Assembly: GCA_019456255.1 (NCBI GenBank) | Contig: VRUG01000006.1 | Location: forward strand, 1-64,000 | Length of the DNA stretch: 64,000 nt | Direction of reading: 5' to 3' | Origin: Planctomycetota bacterium | Lineage (GTDB): Bacteria; Planctomycetota; Phycisphaerae; Sedimentisphaerales; Anaerobacaceae | Shown: positions 44,781 to 53,745 of the stretch, piece by piece | How positions within the stretch are numbered: the stretch's first letter is position 1 | Layout: each line of letters starts with the position of its first letter | Notes under the pieces: generated by a model | The model's database searches: none | Told to the model about the DNA's origin: nothing | What the model saw: the letters and a program-made list of their open reading frames with translations, nothing else | Program-made: the position numbers and the translations under genes

Positions 44781-45440
44781 ATGCCAGAAGAACAAGTATT
44801 AGTTGTTGAACGGAAAGTCATTGAAGAGGAAGGTCTGTTCCACGGGCTTAACTTTGAAATTGAAAGCTATCTTCGCAGGATTTTTTCTCCGGGCGTTCTT
44901 CGTTTTATGCCCCGGTCACAAGCGGAAAAGAATCCTGACTATAAGCAGCTCATTCCTTATGTAATCATGTCTCACGGCGGTAAGTATCTTAACTATGTTC
45001 GCGGTAAGCGAGCCGGCGAGACGCGGCTTGTTGGTAACAGGTCAATCGGGATTGGAGGTCATATAAATCCGGTCGATGAAATCCCGTTGTTCGACACATC
45101 TTTCCGTGAAGTTTATCTTTCGGCGGTTGAGCGGGAAGTTGATGAGGAGGTATTGGTTGAAGCAAATCATACCGACCGGATAGTCGCTCTTCTTAATGAT
45201 GATTCTAACGAGGTTGGAAGCGTGCATCTTGGAGTTGTTCACTATTGGAGCCTGGACGCTGAGAAGGTCACTCGGAAAGAGCAGATGATTACGCAGATGT
45301 CTTTTACTGGTCTTGACGAATTGAAGGGGCTTAGAGATACGATGGAAACGTGGTCGCAGTTGTGCCTCGACGGGCTTGGTGAGATGGCCAAGCGAGCTGA
45401 ATCGGTGGTACAATCAGGTGAACTTTTCGAGAATGCCTGA
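44781..45440 (+). CDS. Nudix-like hydrolase-fold protein
   Basis: A 219-residue soluble protein. The centre contains GIGGHINPVDE, then after a loop REVYLSAVEREVDEEV, a degenerate Nudix box (GG..., RE.xEE) with a longer insertion than the classical G-x5-E-x7-REuxEExGu. Similar proteins are often annotated as phosphoesterases. The substrate is unknown, and loss of strict spacing means catalysis cannot be assumed. TAGGAG precedes the ATG by a good distance. It stands 75 bases after the CRTAC1 gene on the same strand and is convergent with the lamin-tail gene. Confidence 0.7.
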   Translation: MPEEQVLVVERKVIEEEGLFHGLNFEIESYLRRIFSPGVLRFMPRSQAEKNPDYKQLIPYVIMSHGGKYLNYVRGKRAGETRLVGNRSIGIGGHINPVDEIPLFDTSFREVYLSAVEREVDEEVLVEANHTDRIVALLNDDSNEVGSVHLGVVHYWSLDAEKVTRKEQMITQMSFTGLDELKGLRDTMETWSQLCLDGLGEMAKRAESVVQSGELFENA

Positions 45441-45485
45441 TGCGGTTTTCGTGTTTTGATAACTCGATTAAAGCCAGTCACTTAT

Positions 45486-46301
45486 TTATGACCCTGGATT
45501 TGGCGCTGCGGGTTGCCAACTTTCGGCATCATCCCATGTTGCTGGATGTGCGGCGGGGTCCATAATTTCCAGTGACGAGCCACCACCATCGGTTGACGGA
45601 TACCATGCATCGTCATAATCAAACCTCAGTATCGCAGCTTTAAAAGGCAGTGCAAGTTTAAGAATGATATCTTCGCCGCCGTTGTCTAAAGCGCCTGTAT
45701 ATTCACCGATAGCGTCTACTGCTGGATAGGTAGTCTCGAAGAGTGTTTCATCTCTGGCGATAACTATGTATTCGCCCTGTTCGAGTATCACAGATGGGAA
45801 AGTAAAATCAATACCTTCTGTAAACCTGACGCCTGTAATATCGAGATTGGCATCGCTGATATTTTGCAGTTCGATGTATTCGAGATTGGCATCGCTGATA
45901 TTTTGCAGTTCGATATATTCGAGGTTAGCATCAACAGCGGCTGAATCTATCATCGGATATGGCGTAAACGTCGGCAAACCTGTTTCAGAACTGCCGCGTG
46001 ATGAGTCACGTACTATGAATTTAATTCTTTGGCTCTCTTCGGCGCTGGTGGACTGGTTGATTCGATGGACGTACAGCTCATAATATTCGGGTTCATTAAC
46101 ATCTATAGCAACATCGGTAGCAACAGGGTCGCCATTCAAATCACATGTGTAATCGTAACCGGCTTCATAGTTGACCGTGAATGTAACGCTGTCAGCATAG
46201 ACGGTCTTGTCGGCGACGCCGGTGATAGAAATTGCAGCTGTTGCGGAATGTGATAGCACAAGAACAATTAGTAGATAAGTAAAACCACGTAAATACTTCA
46301 T
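45486..46301 (-). CDS. Secreted lamin-tail-domain (LTD) protein with internal duplication
   Basis: A 271-residue exported protein. A signal peptide (core FTYLLIVLVLSHSATA) is followed by a short Ig-like region of about 90 residues and an LTD-like beta sandwich: EYIELQNIS, VRFTEGIDFTF, LEQGEYIVIARD, GGEDIILK. LTD domains occur in secreted, often surface-bound proteins. A 13-residue strand, NLEYIELQNISDA, is present twice in a row because of a 39-bp DNA duplication (45842-45919, one mismatch). The protein ends in WQPAAPNPGS, a typical end of the LTD module, so larger planctomycete relatives with extra domains seem to be cut short here or the module stands alone. GAAGGA precedes the second of two ATGs (46301). 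Confidence 0.78.
   Translation of the reverse strand: MKYLRGFTYLLIVLVLSHSATAAISITGVADKTVYADSVTFTVNYEAGYDYTCDLNGDPVATDVAIDVNEPEYYELYVHRINQSTSAEESQRIKFIVRDSSRGSSETGLPTFTPYPMIDSAAVDANLEYIELQNISDANLEYIELQNISDANLDITGVRFTEGIDFTFPSVILEQGEYIVIARDETLFETTYPAVDAIGEYTGALDNGGEDIILKLALPFKAAILRFDYDDAWYPSTDGGGSSLEIMDPAAHPATWDDAESWQPAAPNPGS
45842..45919. repeat. In-frame 39-bp tandem duplication inside the LTD gene
   Basis: Copies 45842-45880 and 45881-45919 differ at one base (GATGTATT against GATATATT). The unit encodes 13 residues, so the frame is kept. Confidence 0.95.
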
Positions 46302-46837
46302 CATATCCTTCAGCAAATAGGTTCAATAATAAAAAAGAATACCCCTCACGTTTGGTTAGCGGTGTCTGGTTTTTATGCACAGATAGCGAGATTCAAATTA
46401 AATTTTTCCGCTGTGACAGGCCCGCCGAACCAATCTCTCGTACCAAAGCCTCAATTTACAGTAGCTACCATTATACCAAAAATCGGCCTTTAAAACAAGA
46501 ACAGGGGCATAGAGTCTTTATTTGAGCTGATGGCATACTATTTCCGCGGGTTTTGTAGATTTAGGCATAAGCTCTTTTTAAATAATAAGTTATGTCTTTT
46601 TTTGTATTTGTTTTTTAGCCGGCTTTGAACCATAAATCTTTCAAAAAAGGCGATTAAGATGGCTTATTTATCCGCCATCAATATCTTGCAGGAAACGATT
46701 AAATCTGGAATAATACTGGGACATGCTATGATGCTTTTGGGGCAGAACCTGGAGTTCCAACCCGGAGGCTATGACTTGTACAATGTGGCGGCCCGGCATG
46801 CCTATCACAATAGCGAATACGAAAAGAGGCAGTGTAT
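46302..46837. other. Divergent intergenic region before the uronate operon
   Basis: It separates the LTD gene (minus) and the symporter gene (plus). A weak promoter candidate for the symporter is TTGCAG (46686-46691), 17 bases, AATAAT (46709-46714). A 66-codon frame at 46659-46859 overlaps the symporter start but matches nothing known. No other structure was seen. Confidence 0.45.
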
Positions 46838-48553
46838 ATGTTTGGAATTAGTTGGATAGATTGGTTAGTAATCGCTGGTTATCTGTTTGGGATTACCATC
46901 ATTGGGGTCTGGACAGCGAGGCGTGTCAAAAGCACATCGAGTTTTTTTATAAGTGACCGCAAGTTCGGCAAAATAATGATGATGTTCTTTACTTTTGGGA
47001 CAGGGACCCATTCGGACCAGGCGGTAAGTGTTTCTGCAAAAACATATCGCAGCGGCGCTTCCGGGATATGGTATCAATGGCTATGGCTTTTTGTGACACC
47101 ATTCTTTTGGTTATTGGCGCCGATATTTAGACGGATGCGCGCGATTACTACGGGTGACTATTTTTCCGCACGATATAATCGCAGTGTTGGCGCCTTGTTT
47201 GCGATTGTCGGTATGCTTCAACTAATGATTAATATCGGCGTGATGCTTAAAGGCTCAAGCGCTATGATCACAGCGGTTTCGGGTGGTGCCATAAATCCAT
47301 CTTATGCGATTATTGCTATGACAGTTATGTTTGTAATTTACGGCGTGGCTGGCGGACTAAGCGCTGCGATTGTTACCGACTTTATTCAGGGCTTGCTTAC
47401 GATAGTTCTTTCATTTTTGATATTGCCATTCGCTCTTTCAGCGGTAGGGGGTATATCAGGTTTGAAAGAAAGCATAGCGAATCCGGATGTATTTAAGATT
47501 GTCGCACCGAAGGAAATTACAGCTTTTTATATTGCGATAATATCTTTCAATGCACTTGTCGGATGGGTGACCCAGCCTCACAGTATGCCAATGTCTGCGG
47601 CAGGCAAAACTGAGATGGAAGGGCGAGTGGGGGTCATGGTTGGATTATTCCTTAAACGTATCTGCACCATTGCATGGGTGCTGACCGGTTTATGTGCGTT
47701 AGGGTTGTATGCAGGTTCCAAAATAGATGTTGACCATGTTTATGGTTTAATGGCTCATGACCTTTTGCCCAAAATCGCTCCAGGCCTTATCGGTTTGTTT
47801 ATCGCCTCAATGCTTGCGGCTGTGATGAGTTCGTGCGACGCGTTTATGGTTTCGTCGTCTGCGTTGTTTACGGAAAATATCTATCGGCCATTATTAGTTA
47901 AAAATAAAAGTGACAAACATTATATGCTGGTCGGGCGAATAGTCGCTGCTTTGGTGGTTGTGTCAGGAATCTTTTTTGCATTCAGGCTTGAGAATGTGAT
48001 ACAGGGACTGGAGCTTTTCTGGAAGATATCAGCGATGATGGCAATACCGTTTTGGATAGGACTGTTTTGGAGACGTGCAACAACCGCGGCTGCCTGGGTC
48101 TCTACGCTTGCCAGTTTCGCAGCGTGGATGTTTACCGGGCAAATCAAATTATTTGGAAAACTTCTATGGGATTTCAATGCAACTGTAGCGGCGAAGCTGC
48201 CGGAATTTATGCTGTATGACGGAAAATTGTCACTACCATGGCAGATGATTATTTATCTGACTGTCGGATTTGCCGCTGGGATTTTGATAAGTATAGTGAC
48301 AAGAGCTCCTGAAAAAGAAAAACTCGATAAGTTCTACGAGTGTTTGCGTACGCCAATCGCCCCTGATGAACCGGAAACAGAACCTTTTACTTTGCCCGAA
48401 GGTGTTACTGCAACACCGCGAGAGAATTTAATTAGTCATCCCAATTTTGAGATACCCAAGCCAAAAATGGTTACGATAGTCGGTTTTCTTGCTGGCTGGG
48501 TCGCTGTTGGTTTACTAATATGGGCGTTTTACTTCATTCTTAATTTAGGATAA
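46838..48553 (+). CDS. Sodium:solute symporter (SSS family)
   Basis: A 571-residue membrane protein with about 13-14 helices. The start DWLVIAGYLFGITIIGVWTARRVKSTSSFF, the GTGTHSDQAVS segment, the VYGVAGGLSAAIVTDFIQG motif and ASMLAAVMSSCDAFMVSSSALFTENIYRP are all typical of SSS symporters. It probably takes up a uronate or related sugar with sodium, because uxaC lies next in the operon. ATG 46838 was chosen over GTG 46832 since AGAGG sits 8 bases before it. Confidence 0.9.
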   Translation: MFGISWIDWLVIAGYLFGITIIGVWTARRVKSTSSFFISDRKFGKIMMMFFTFGTGTHSDQAVSVSAKTYRSGASGIWYQWLWLFVTPFFWLLAPIFRRMRAITTGDYFSARYNRSVGALFAIVGMLQLMINIGVMLKGSSAMITAVSGGAINPSYAIIAMTVMFVIYGVAGGLSAAIVTDFIQGLLTIVLSFLILPFALSAVGGISGLKESIANPDVFKIVAPKEITAFYIAIISFNALVGWVTQPHSMPMSAAGKTEMEGRVGVMVGLFLKRICTIAWVLTGLCALGLYAGSKIDVDHVYGLMAHDLLPKIAPGLIGLFIASMLAAVMSSCDAFMVSSSALFTENIYRPLLVKNKSDKHYMLVGRIVAALVVVSGIFFAFRLENVIQGLELFWKISAMMAIPFWIGLFWRRATTAAAWVSTLASFAAWMFTGQIKLFGKLLWDFNATVAAKLPEFMLYDGKLSLPWQMIIYLTVGFAAGILISIVTRAPEKEKLDKFYECLRTPIAPDEPETEPFTLPEGVTATPRENLISHPNFEIPKPKMVTIVGFLAGWVAVGLLIWAFYFILNLG

Positions 48554-48586
48554 GAAACACGATCATATAATTAGCGAGAGGATAAA

Positions 48587-48655
48587 ATGAGTGATTTATT
48601 TAATATTAAGGATAAAGCCATTGTTATTATCAATGCTGCAATTTATACGGTTTAA
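48587..48655 (+). pseudogene. N-terminal stub of an SDR-type reductase (lost fructuronate reductase?)
   Basis: GAGAGG precedes ATG 48587, opening a 22-codon frame that starts MSDLFNIKDKAIVIINAA. Short-chain dehydrogenases of uronate operons start almost this way (MSDLFNIKDKVxxITGG, then the nucleotide-binding glycines). Here the frame ends right after the first beta strand. Between a symporter and uxaC, a mannonate/fructuronate oxidoreductase gene would be expected. The stub is therefore read as the scar of its deletion, with ribosome site and start kept. Confidence 0.55.
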
Positions 48656-48682
48656 TTGTTTTGTTTTTTTAAGGATATTTTA

Positions 48683-50083
48683 ATGGCAGGTTTTCTAAAA
48701 AAAGAGTTCCTTCTGCAAACAGAAGATGCGAGGATTTTATATTATAAGCATGCTGACAGGATGCCTGTTTTTGATTACCATTGTCACCTGTCGCCTAAGC
48801 AGATTGCGGACGATATAAATTTCCAGAACCTGACCCAAGTATGGCTCAATGGCGACCATTATAAATGGCGGGCAATGAGAGCTTTTGGTATTGACGAGAA
48901 ATACATAACCGGTGATGCCGATGACTGGGAGAAATTTGAAAATTGGGCCCAAACGGTGCCATATATATTGCGGAATCCTCTTTATCACTGGACACATTTG
49001 GAGTTAAAACGTTACTTTGGTATTGAAAAGCTTCTAAATCCCCAAACTGCCGGGCAGATTTACGAAGCCTGCAGTGAAATGTTAAAGACGCCGCAGTTCA
49101 GCACGCGCAACATTATGCGTAACATGAATGTAAAAGTAGTTTGTACCACGGACGACCCGACAGATTCACTCGAGCATCACATTAAAATTAAAGAAGATGG
49201 TTTTGAAGTAAAAGTTTTGCCAACATGGCGTCCTGATAAAGCGATGGCGGTTGAAAATATTGAGCAGCTAAACAGTTGGGTCGATAAACTTGCCGATGTC
49301 ACGGATATCGACATCAAGGATTATCAGGGCTATATCGAGGCCTTGCAAAAACGGCACGACTTTTTCGCAAAAAACGGTTGCAGGATTAGCGATCGTGATC
49401 TGAAAACTGCATATGCAGAGGATTATACAGAAAAAGAAATTGGATCGATCTTTGGTAAGATTAGAAGCGGCAAAGAGCTTGAGTCATCAGAATCACTAAA
49501 GTTTAAATCTGCTATGATGTTTGAATTTGCAATTATGGACCATGAAAAGGGGTGGGTTCAGCAGCTTCATATTGGTGCACTTAGAAATAATAACACGCGA
49601 ATGCTCAAAGCTCTTGGGTCTGATGCAGGTTGTGATTCCATAGGGGATTTTGAGATTGCAAGACCGCTGGCAAGATTCCTCGACCGGCTTGACAGAAATA
49701 ACAAACTGCCTAAAACTATTATTTATAATCTAAATCCAAAAGATACCGAGGTGATAGCGACAATGATTGGCAATTTTCAGAACGGCAATAGCAGAGGGAA
49801 ATTACAACTCGGACCTGCATGGTGGTTTCTTGACCAGAAAGATGGAATTGAAAGACAAATTCAGACTCTATCAAACATGGGGCTATTGAGTACGTTTATT
49901 GGGATGCTGACGGATTCAAGAAGCTTTCTTTCGTACACCAGACACGAATATTTTCGCAGAATTCTTTGCAATATTCTCGGCAATGACATTAGAAATGGTG
50001 AGATACCTCGTGACATGGAGCTTATTGGTCGGATAGTCGAGGATATTTGCTACAACAATGCCCATAATTATTTTATGGTATAA
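48683..50083 (+). CDS. uxaC: Glucuronate (uronate) isomerase
   Basis: A 466-residue enzyme of the amidohydrolase fold that turns glucuronate into fructuronate and galacturonate into tagaturonate. FDYHCHLSPKQIADD near the N terminus carries the HxH metal/active-site pair; CTTDDPTDSLEHH, HIGALRNNN and GMLTDSRSFLSYTRHEYFRR near the end are family signatures. Length is normal. AAGGA precedes ATG 48683. It forms an operon with the SSS symporter; the reductase expected as the next step appears to have been lost (stub at 48587). It converges with the response regulator gene, with one base between the stops. Confidence 0.96.
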   Translation: MAGFLKKEFLLQTEDARILYYKHADRMPVFDYHCHLSPKQIADDINFQNLTQVWLNGDHYKWRAMRAFGIDEKYITGDADDWEKFENWAQTVPYILRNPLYHWTHLELKRYFGIEKLLNPQTAGQIYEACSEMLKTPQFSTRNIMRNMNVKVVCTTDDPTDSLEHHIKIKEDGFEVKVLPTWRPDKAMAVENIEQLNSWVDKLADVTDIDIKDYQGYIEALQKRHDFFAKNGCRISDRDLKTAYAEDYTEKEIGSIFGKIRSGKELESSESLKFKSAMMFEFAIMDHEKGWVQQLHIGALRNNNTRMLKALGSDAGCDSIGDFEIARPLARFLDRLDRNNKLPKTIIYNLNPKDTEVIATMIGNFQNGNSRGKLQLGPAWWFLDQKDGIERQIQTLSNMGLLSTFIGMLTDSRSFLSYTRHEYFRRILCNILGNDIRNGEIPRDMELIGRIVEDICYNNAHNYFMV

Positions 50084-50084
50084 G

Positions 50085-50702
50085 CTAATCGTCTTTTTTG
50101 ACTTTGTTAACCTGCGTTACAAGCTGAGCAATGGAATCAGCCTGCATTTTTTCCATAATAGCTGCACGATGCGCTTCGATAGTTCTCTGGCTAAGCTCAA
50201 GCTCTGCGGCAATTGTTTTGTTAGGCATTCCAGTGACCACCAGGCTAAGGACCTGCTGTTCTCTGGCGGTAAGAAGGGCTAATTTTTGCTCAATTTTTTC
50301 ACGCCCAATTCTTGCTTTCCTGTCATTTTCGTCTTTTGCAATAGCGTTTTGGATTCGGTCCAATAGCGCCTGGTCTCCGACAGGTTTTTCGAGGAAGTCA
50401 ACAGCACCGGCTTTAAAAGCTTCGGCAGCCATAGGGACATTTCCGTGTCCTGTAATAAAAATGATGGGGATTGATATGTTGTTTTCGGCAAGTTTTTCCT
50501 GAAGTTTTAAACCGCTCATTCCTGGCATGCGTACATCAAGCAACAGGCAACCCGGGCGAACAGGGTCATAGGAGTCCAGGAATTGCTGCGCTGATTCAAA
50601 GGTTTCGACCTTTAGATTAACACTTTCAATGAGTTGGCTTATTCCATTACGAACAGCTTCGTCGTCATCTACTACAAATACAGTTGGTTCGTTGCCGGCC
50701 AT
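50085..50702 (-). CDS. FixJ-family response regulator
   Basis: A 205-residue two-domain regulator. The receiver domain has the acidic pair at D12/D13, the phospho-acceptor D56 in LLDVRMPGMSG, the ITGHGN threonine and the FLEKP lysine. The C-terminal LuxR/GerE helix-turn-helix (LTAREQQVLSLVVTGMPNKT, then SQRTIEAHRAAIMEKM) binds DNA. The order and spacing match FixJ, TodT and NarL-like regulators, usually paired with PAS kinases. Its kinase gene is directly upstream (34-base gap), so the two form one system. CGGAGA precedes the ATG. Confidence 0.93.
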   Translation of the reverse strand: MAGNEPTVFVVDDDEAVRNGISQLIESVNLKVETFESAQQFLDSYDPVRPGCLLLDVRMPGMSGLKLQEKLAENNISIPIIFITGHGNVPMAAEAFKAGAVDFLEKPVGDQALLDRIQNAIAKDENDRKARIGREKIEQKLALLTAREQQVLSLVVTGMPNKTIAAELELSQRTIEAHRAAIMEKMQADSIAQLVTQVNKVKKDD

Positions 50703-50736
50703 GAAAATTTCTCCGCTAATTGATTTTTTGATTATA

Positions 50737-53676
50737 TTATAATGTTAGAGCCGCATGTGCAATAGGCAATGTAAATTTAAACTTAGTGCCTCCATCGCGG
50801 TTTTCCGTTGCCCATATTTGGCCTTTATGTGACTCAATAATGGACCTGCTGATAGATAATCCTATGCCTAAGCCTTCGGGTTTGGTACTGAAAAAGGAAT
50901 CGAAGATTTTTTGTTTGATTTCTGAGTCCAGGCCCTTGCCGTTGTCACAAACTTCGACTTCAATAGCATCTCCATTATGAGTTGATGTTTTGATGGTCAA
51001 TTGACGTTTTCTGGATTGTTCATCAGCCAGTGCTTCGATGCTGTTGAGTGCCAAATTCAAAAGCACCTGTTCAATTTGAATACTGTCGGCTAAAACCATT
51101 GGCATCTGTTTGGTCAGGTCAAGTTTTAAAACAATTTTGTTTCTTATGATATCGGCATCAATGAAGTCAGATACATTTTTGACGATATCATTAATATTGA
51201 TATCAGTTCGGCGAGGCTCTGTTTTTCGAACAAAGTTTTTAATTCGATGTATGATTTCGCCTGAACGTATTGTTTGGGCGGCGATTATTTCCAGACTATT
51301 CTTAATTTTTTCGATATCAGGCGAATCGCCTTTAATAAGATGTGAACAGGCATTTGCGTAGCTTAGTATTGCGCTTAGCGGCTGATTGAGTTCGTGTGCC
51401 AGGCCCGAAGCCATTTCTCCAATTGTGCTTAGACGTGACACATGTGCAAGGTCTTCCTGGTGTTTCCGCGCCTGTTGTTCGGCTTGAACGCGTTCGGTGA
51501 TATCAGTTATTATACAGATGGTGCGTTCATATTGGCCATTATCGCCTTTCATTGCTGAAGAATTTATGGTAACATCGATAAGCTTTCCATTTTTGTGAAC
51601 CATTTTGTAATCGTGATTGTATAGAAAGCCCTTCGTGAGGATTTCCTTTAAGGCCTTCTGTGTTTTTGGCAGATAGTCTGGGTGGATTATTTTTCCCATA
51701 GTTTGGCCGATTATCTCTTTGCGTTCATAGCCAAGCGTTTCTTTTATACGGTGATTGCAATCGACAACAAGGCCTTGGCTATTAACTGAGGTTATTAGTG
51801 TAGCAGCGGTTTCAAAGATTAGACGGTATTTCTCTTCAATTTTCTTACGTACGGCGATGTCCGAGAGGACACAAACAAAACCTATTATCCGGCCTTGTTC
51901 ATTTCGCTTATAAGTCCAGTCTATTTGCACATTAATAATTCGCCCATCTTTTGTTAAATTTCTGCATACATATCTTGTTGGCTCAGGCTGTTCAGCCAGA
52001 AGGTATTTAAAATATTCCGGCAAAGAGTCTTTTTGTTCGCCAGGTTCCTGCAAATCCCAAACATGCATACTTGTAAGTTCCTCTTTGCTGTAGCCGGTAA
52101 TTTTTGCATAGAATGAATTTGCAGTTGTGATAATTCCGTTAACATCACATTCATAGATTGCATGCGGTATTGTGTCAAGCAATGTTCTGATTTTCTTTTC
52201 GCTTTCTCGCAGTGCCTGCTCAGTTTTTTTACGTTCAGTAATATCCCTTACGGTTCCCTGTAAGACTGTTTTTCCTTCTAATTCTATTCGTGCTAACAGG
52301 ACAGTAGCAGGGAACTCTGAGCCGTCAATACGTTTATGCCTCAACTCGAAAAAGCTTGAGCCTTCTTCCAGTGCTTTGGTTGATACTGAATTAATTTCAA
52401 TTGAAGATAATGTTCCGTCAGGCTGATACTCCGGAGCGAGATCAAGAAGTGTTTTATTTAATAGTTCTTTTCTGGTTTTACATCTAAATAATTTGACGAA
52501 TGCGGGATTTACATTGATGAATCCTTTTTCCATATCGAGTATTGCGATGGCATCTTGAGATGACTCATAAAGTGTTCTGTATTTTGCCTCGTTTTCCTGA
52601 AGGGTTTTTTCGATCTGTTTTTGTTCTGAAACATCTCTGGTTGTGGTTTGTATAACAGTTTTGCCTTCCAGTTCCATACAATTTAATGAGACAATAGCAG
52701 GGAATTTGGTACCATCCATTCTTTGATGCTGCCACTCAAATGAATTAGTTTTTTTATTTAAAGTTTCGAGTATTATTTGCTTAATTCTAACTGAAGAGGA
52801 ATGCCCGTCCGGTTGGTATAGTGGAGTAAAATCCAATGGGCTTCTAAAGAGTAAATCCTGCTTGGTTTGACAGCCGAACAACTTTATTGCCGCTGAGTTA
52901 ACGCTTATGAAACTTTGTTTTTCCGGGTCAAATATCATAATGGCGTCTTTGGAAGATTCGTACAAGGTTCTGTATTTAGTTTCACTTTGTTTTAGCGTCT
53001 GCTCAGCTAACCTGCGTCTTTGCTGCGAGAGGTAAAAAGTATGATACATGAGAAATAATGAAGCAGGCATCAGCAATCCGCATACGATTACTAATCCGAT
53101 GAAAAGCGGGTGTACATTGGATCTAACTTCTCCAAGCATCACAGTTTTTGAACGATGTATCCCAAGAAACCATTGCCTGTCAGGGATATGTACGAAGGCT
53201 GCTATCTGCTCGGCCCCTTTACTTGATATATAGGTTCCGACATAATCGGTCTTTGATTTGACAATATCAATTAAGGTGCGGTCGGGTTGTTGGCTGTCGC
53301 TGATAATAGCATTGTCGCCAATATAATTACCAATCATATCGGGATGGATTGTGCAAAAAATCAAGTTGCCGTTTTTGTCTACAACACAAAGATATTCATC
53401 AGGAGCTCTTTTTTTTGAATTTTGCCATAGACTGTTAACGGATTTTAACATCTTTTTGTCAGAATAATCTTTGTGTTCTTTAATATCAGCGGCAAAGGTT
53501 TTAGCTTTATTAAGATAAAACAGCTGATGGTGTTTCTCGGTGGTTTCAAATGCGTATTTATAAGCGACGAAGCTGATAACGAGGGTGGCTGCGACAGAAA
53601 ACAGGCCCAAAACAATAGCAGTGAGAGGAAGCCTGAAAGGCTGTTTGTTTACAGATTTATTTTGTGTGGTTCTCAT
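50737..53676 (-). CDS. Membrane PAS-domain sensor histidine kinase (FixL/TodS-like)
   Basis: A 979-residue kinase. A membrane helix (about residues 17-40), an extracytoplasmic cache-like domain of about 150 residues and a second helix (about 190-215) are followed by four PAS domains. The first two begin YRTLYESSKDAI and YRTLYESSQDAI and look like internal duplicates; the third has the PAC segment of TRYVCRNLTKDGR, and the fourth starts YRLIFETAATLI. The kinase core has the H-box ASGLAHELNQPLSAILSYA (His about 761), an N-box LNLALNSIEAL, and G-boxes CDNGKGLD and GLGIGLSISRSI. No haem-binding histidine was located in the PAS domains. ATG 53676 or the preceding GTG are possible starts. It works with the FixJ-type regulator encoded just downstream. 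Confidence 0.92.
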   Translation of the reverse strand: MRTTQNKSVNKQPFRLPLTAIVLGLFSVAATLVISFVAYKYAFETTEKHHQLFYLNKAKTFAADIKEHKDYSDKKMLKSVNSLWQNSKKRAPDEYLCVVDKNGNLIFCTIHPDMIGNYIGDNAIISDSQQPDRTLIDIVKSKTDYVGTYISSKGAEQIAAFVHIPDRQWFLGIHRSKTVMLGEVRSNVHPLFIGLVIVCGLLMPASLFLMYHTFYLSQQRRRLAEQTLKQSETKYRTLYESSKDAIMIFDPEKQSFISVNSAAIKLFGCQTKQDLLFRSPLDFTPLYQPDGHSSSVRIKQIILETLNKKTNSFEWQHQRMDGTKFPAIVSLNCMELEGKTVIQTTTRDVSEQKQIEKTLQENEAKYRTLYESSQDAIAILDMEKGFINVNPAFVKLFRCKTRKELLNKTLLDLAPEYQPDGTLSSIEINSVSTKALEEGSSFFELRHKRIDGSEFPATVLLARIELEGKTVLQGTVRDITERKKTEQALRESEKKIRTLLDTIPHAIYECDVNGIITTANSFYAKITGYSKEELTSMHVWDLQEPGEQKDSLPEYFKYLLAEQPEPTRYVCRNLTKDGRIINVQIDWTYKRNEQGRIIGFVCVLSDIAVRKKIEEKYRLIFETAATLITSVNSQGLVVDCNHRIKETLGYERKEIIGQTMGKIIHPDYLPKTQKALKEILTKGFLYNHDYKMVHKNGKLIDVTINSSAMKGDNGQYERTICIITDITERVQAEQQARKHQEDLAHVSRLSTIGEMASGLAHELNQPLSAILSYANACSHLIKGDSPDIEKIKNSLEIIAAQTIRSGEIIHRIKNFVRKTEPRRTDININDIVKNVSDFIDADIIRNKIVLKLDLTKQMPMVLADSIQIEQVLLNLALNSIEALADEQSRKRQLTIKTSTHNGDAIEVEVCDNGKGLDSEIKQKIFDSFFSTKPEGLGIGLSISRSIIESHKGQIWATENRDGGTKFKFTLPIAHAALTL

Positions 53677-53745
53677 CACATTGCTTTATTTTTAAAGATT
53701 CTCTCCGACATCCTAAACCCTTAGCATTATAATGGGTATTCATTA

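Noticed and set aside
46659-46859. 66-codon frame upstream of the SSS symporter.
   Set aside because: It overlaps the symporter start, matches no family and a promoter is as likely in this stretch.
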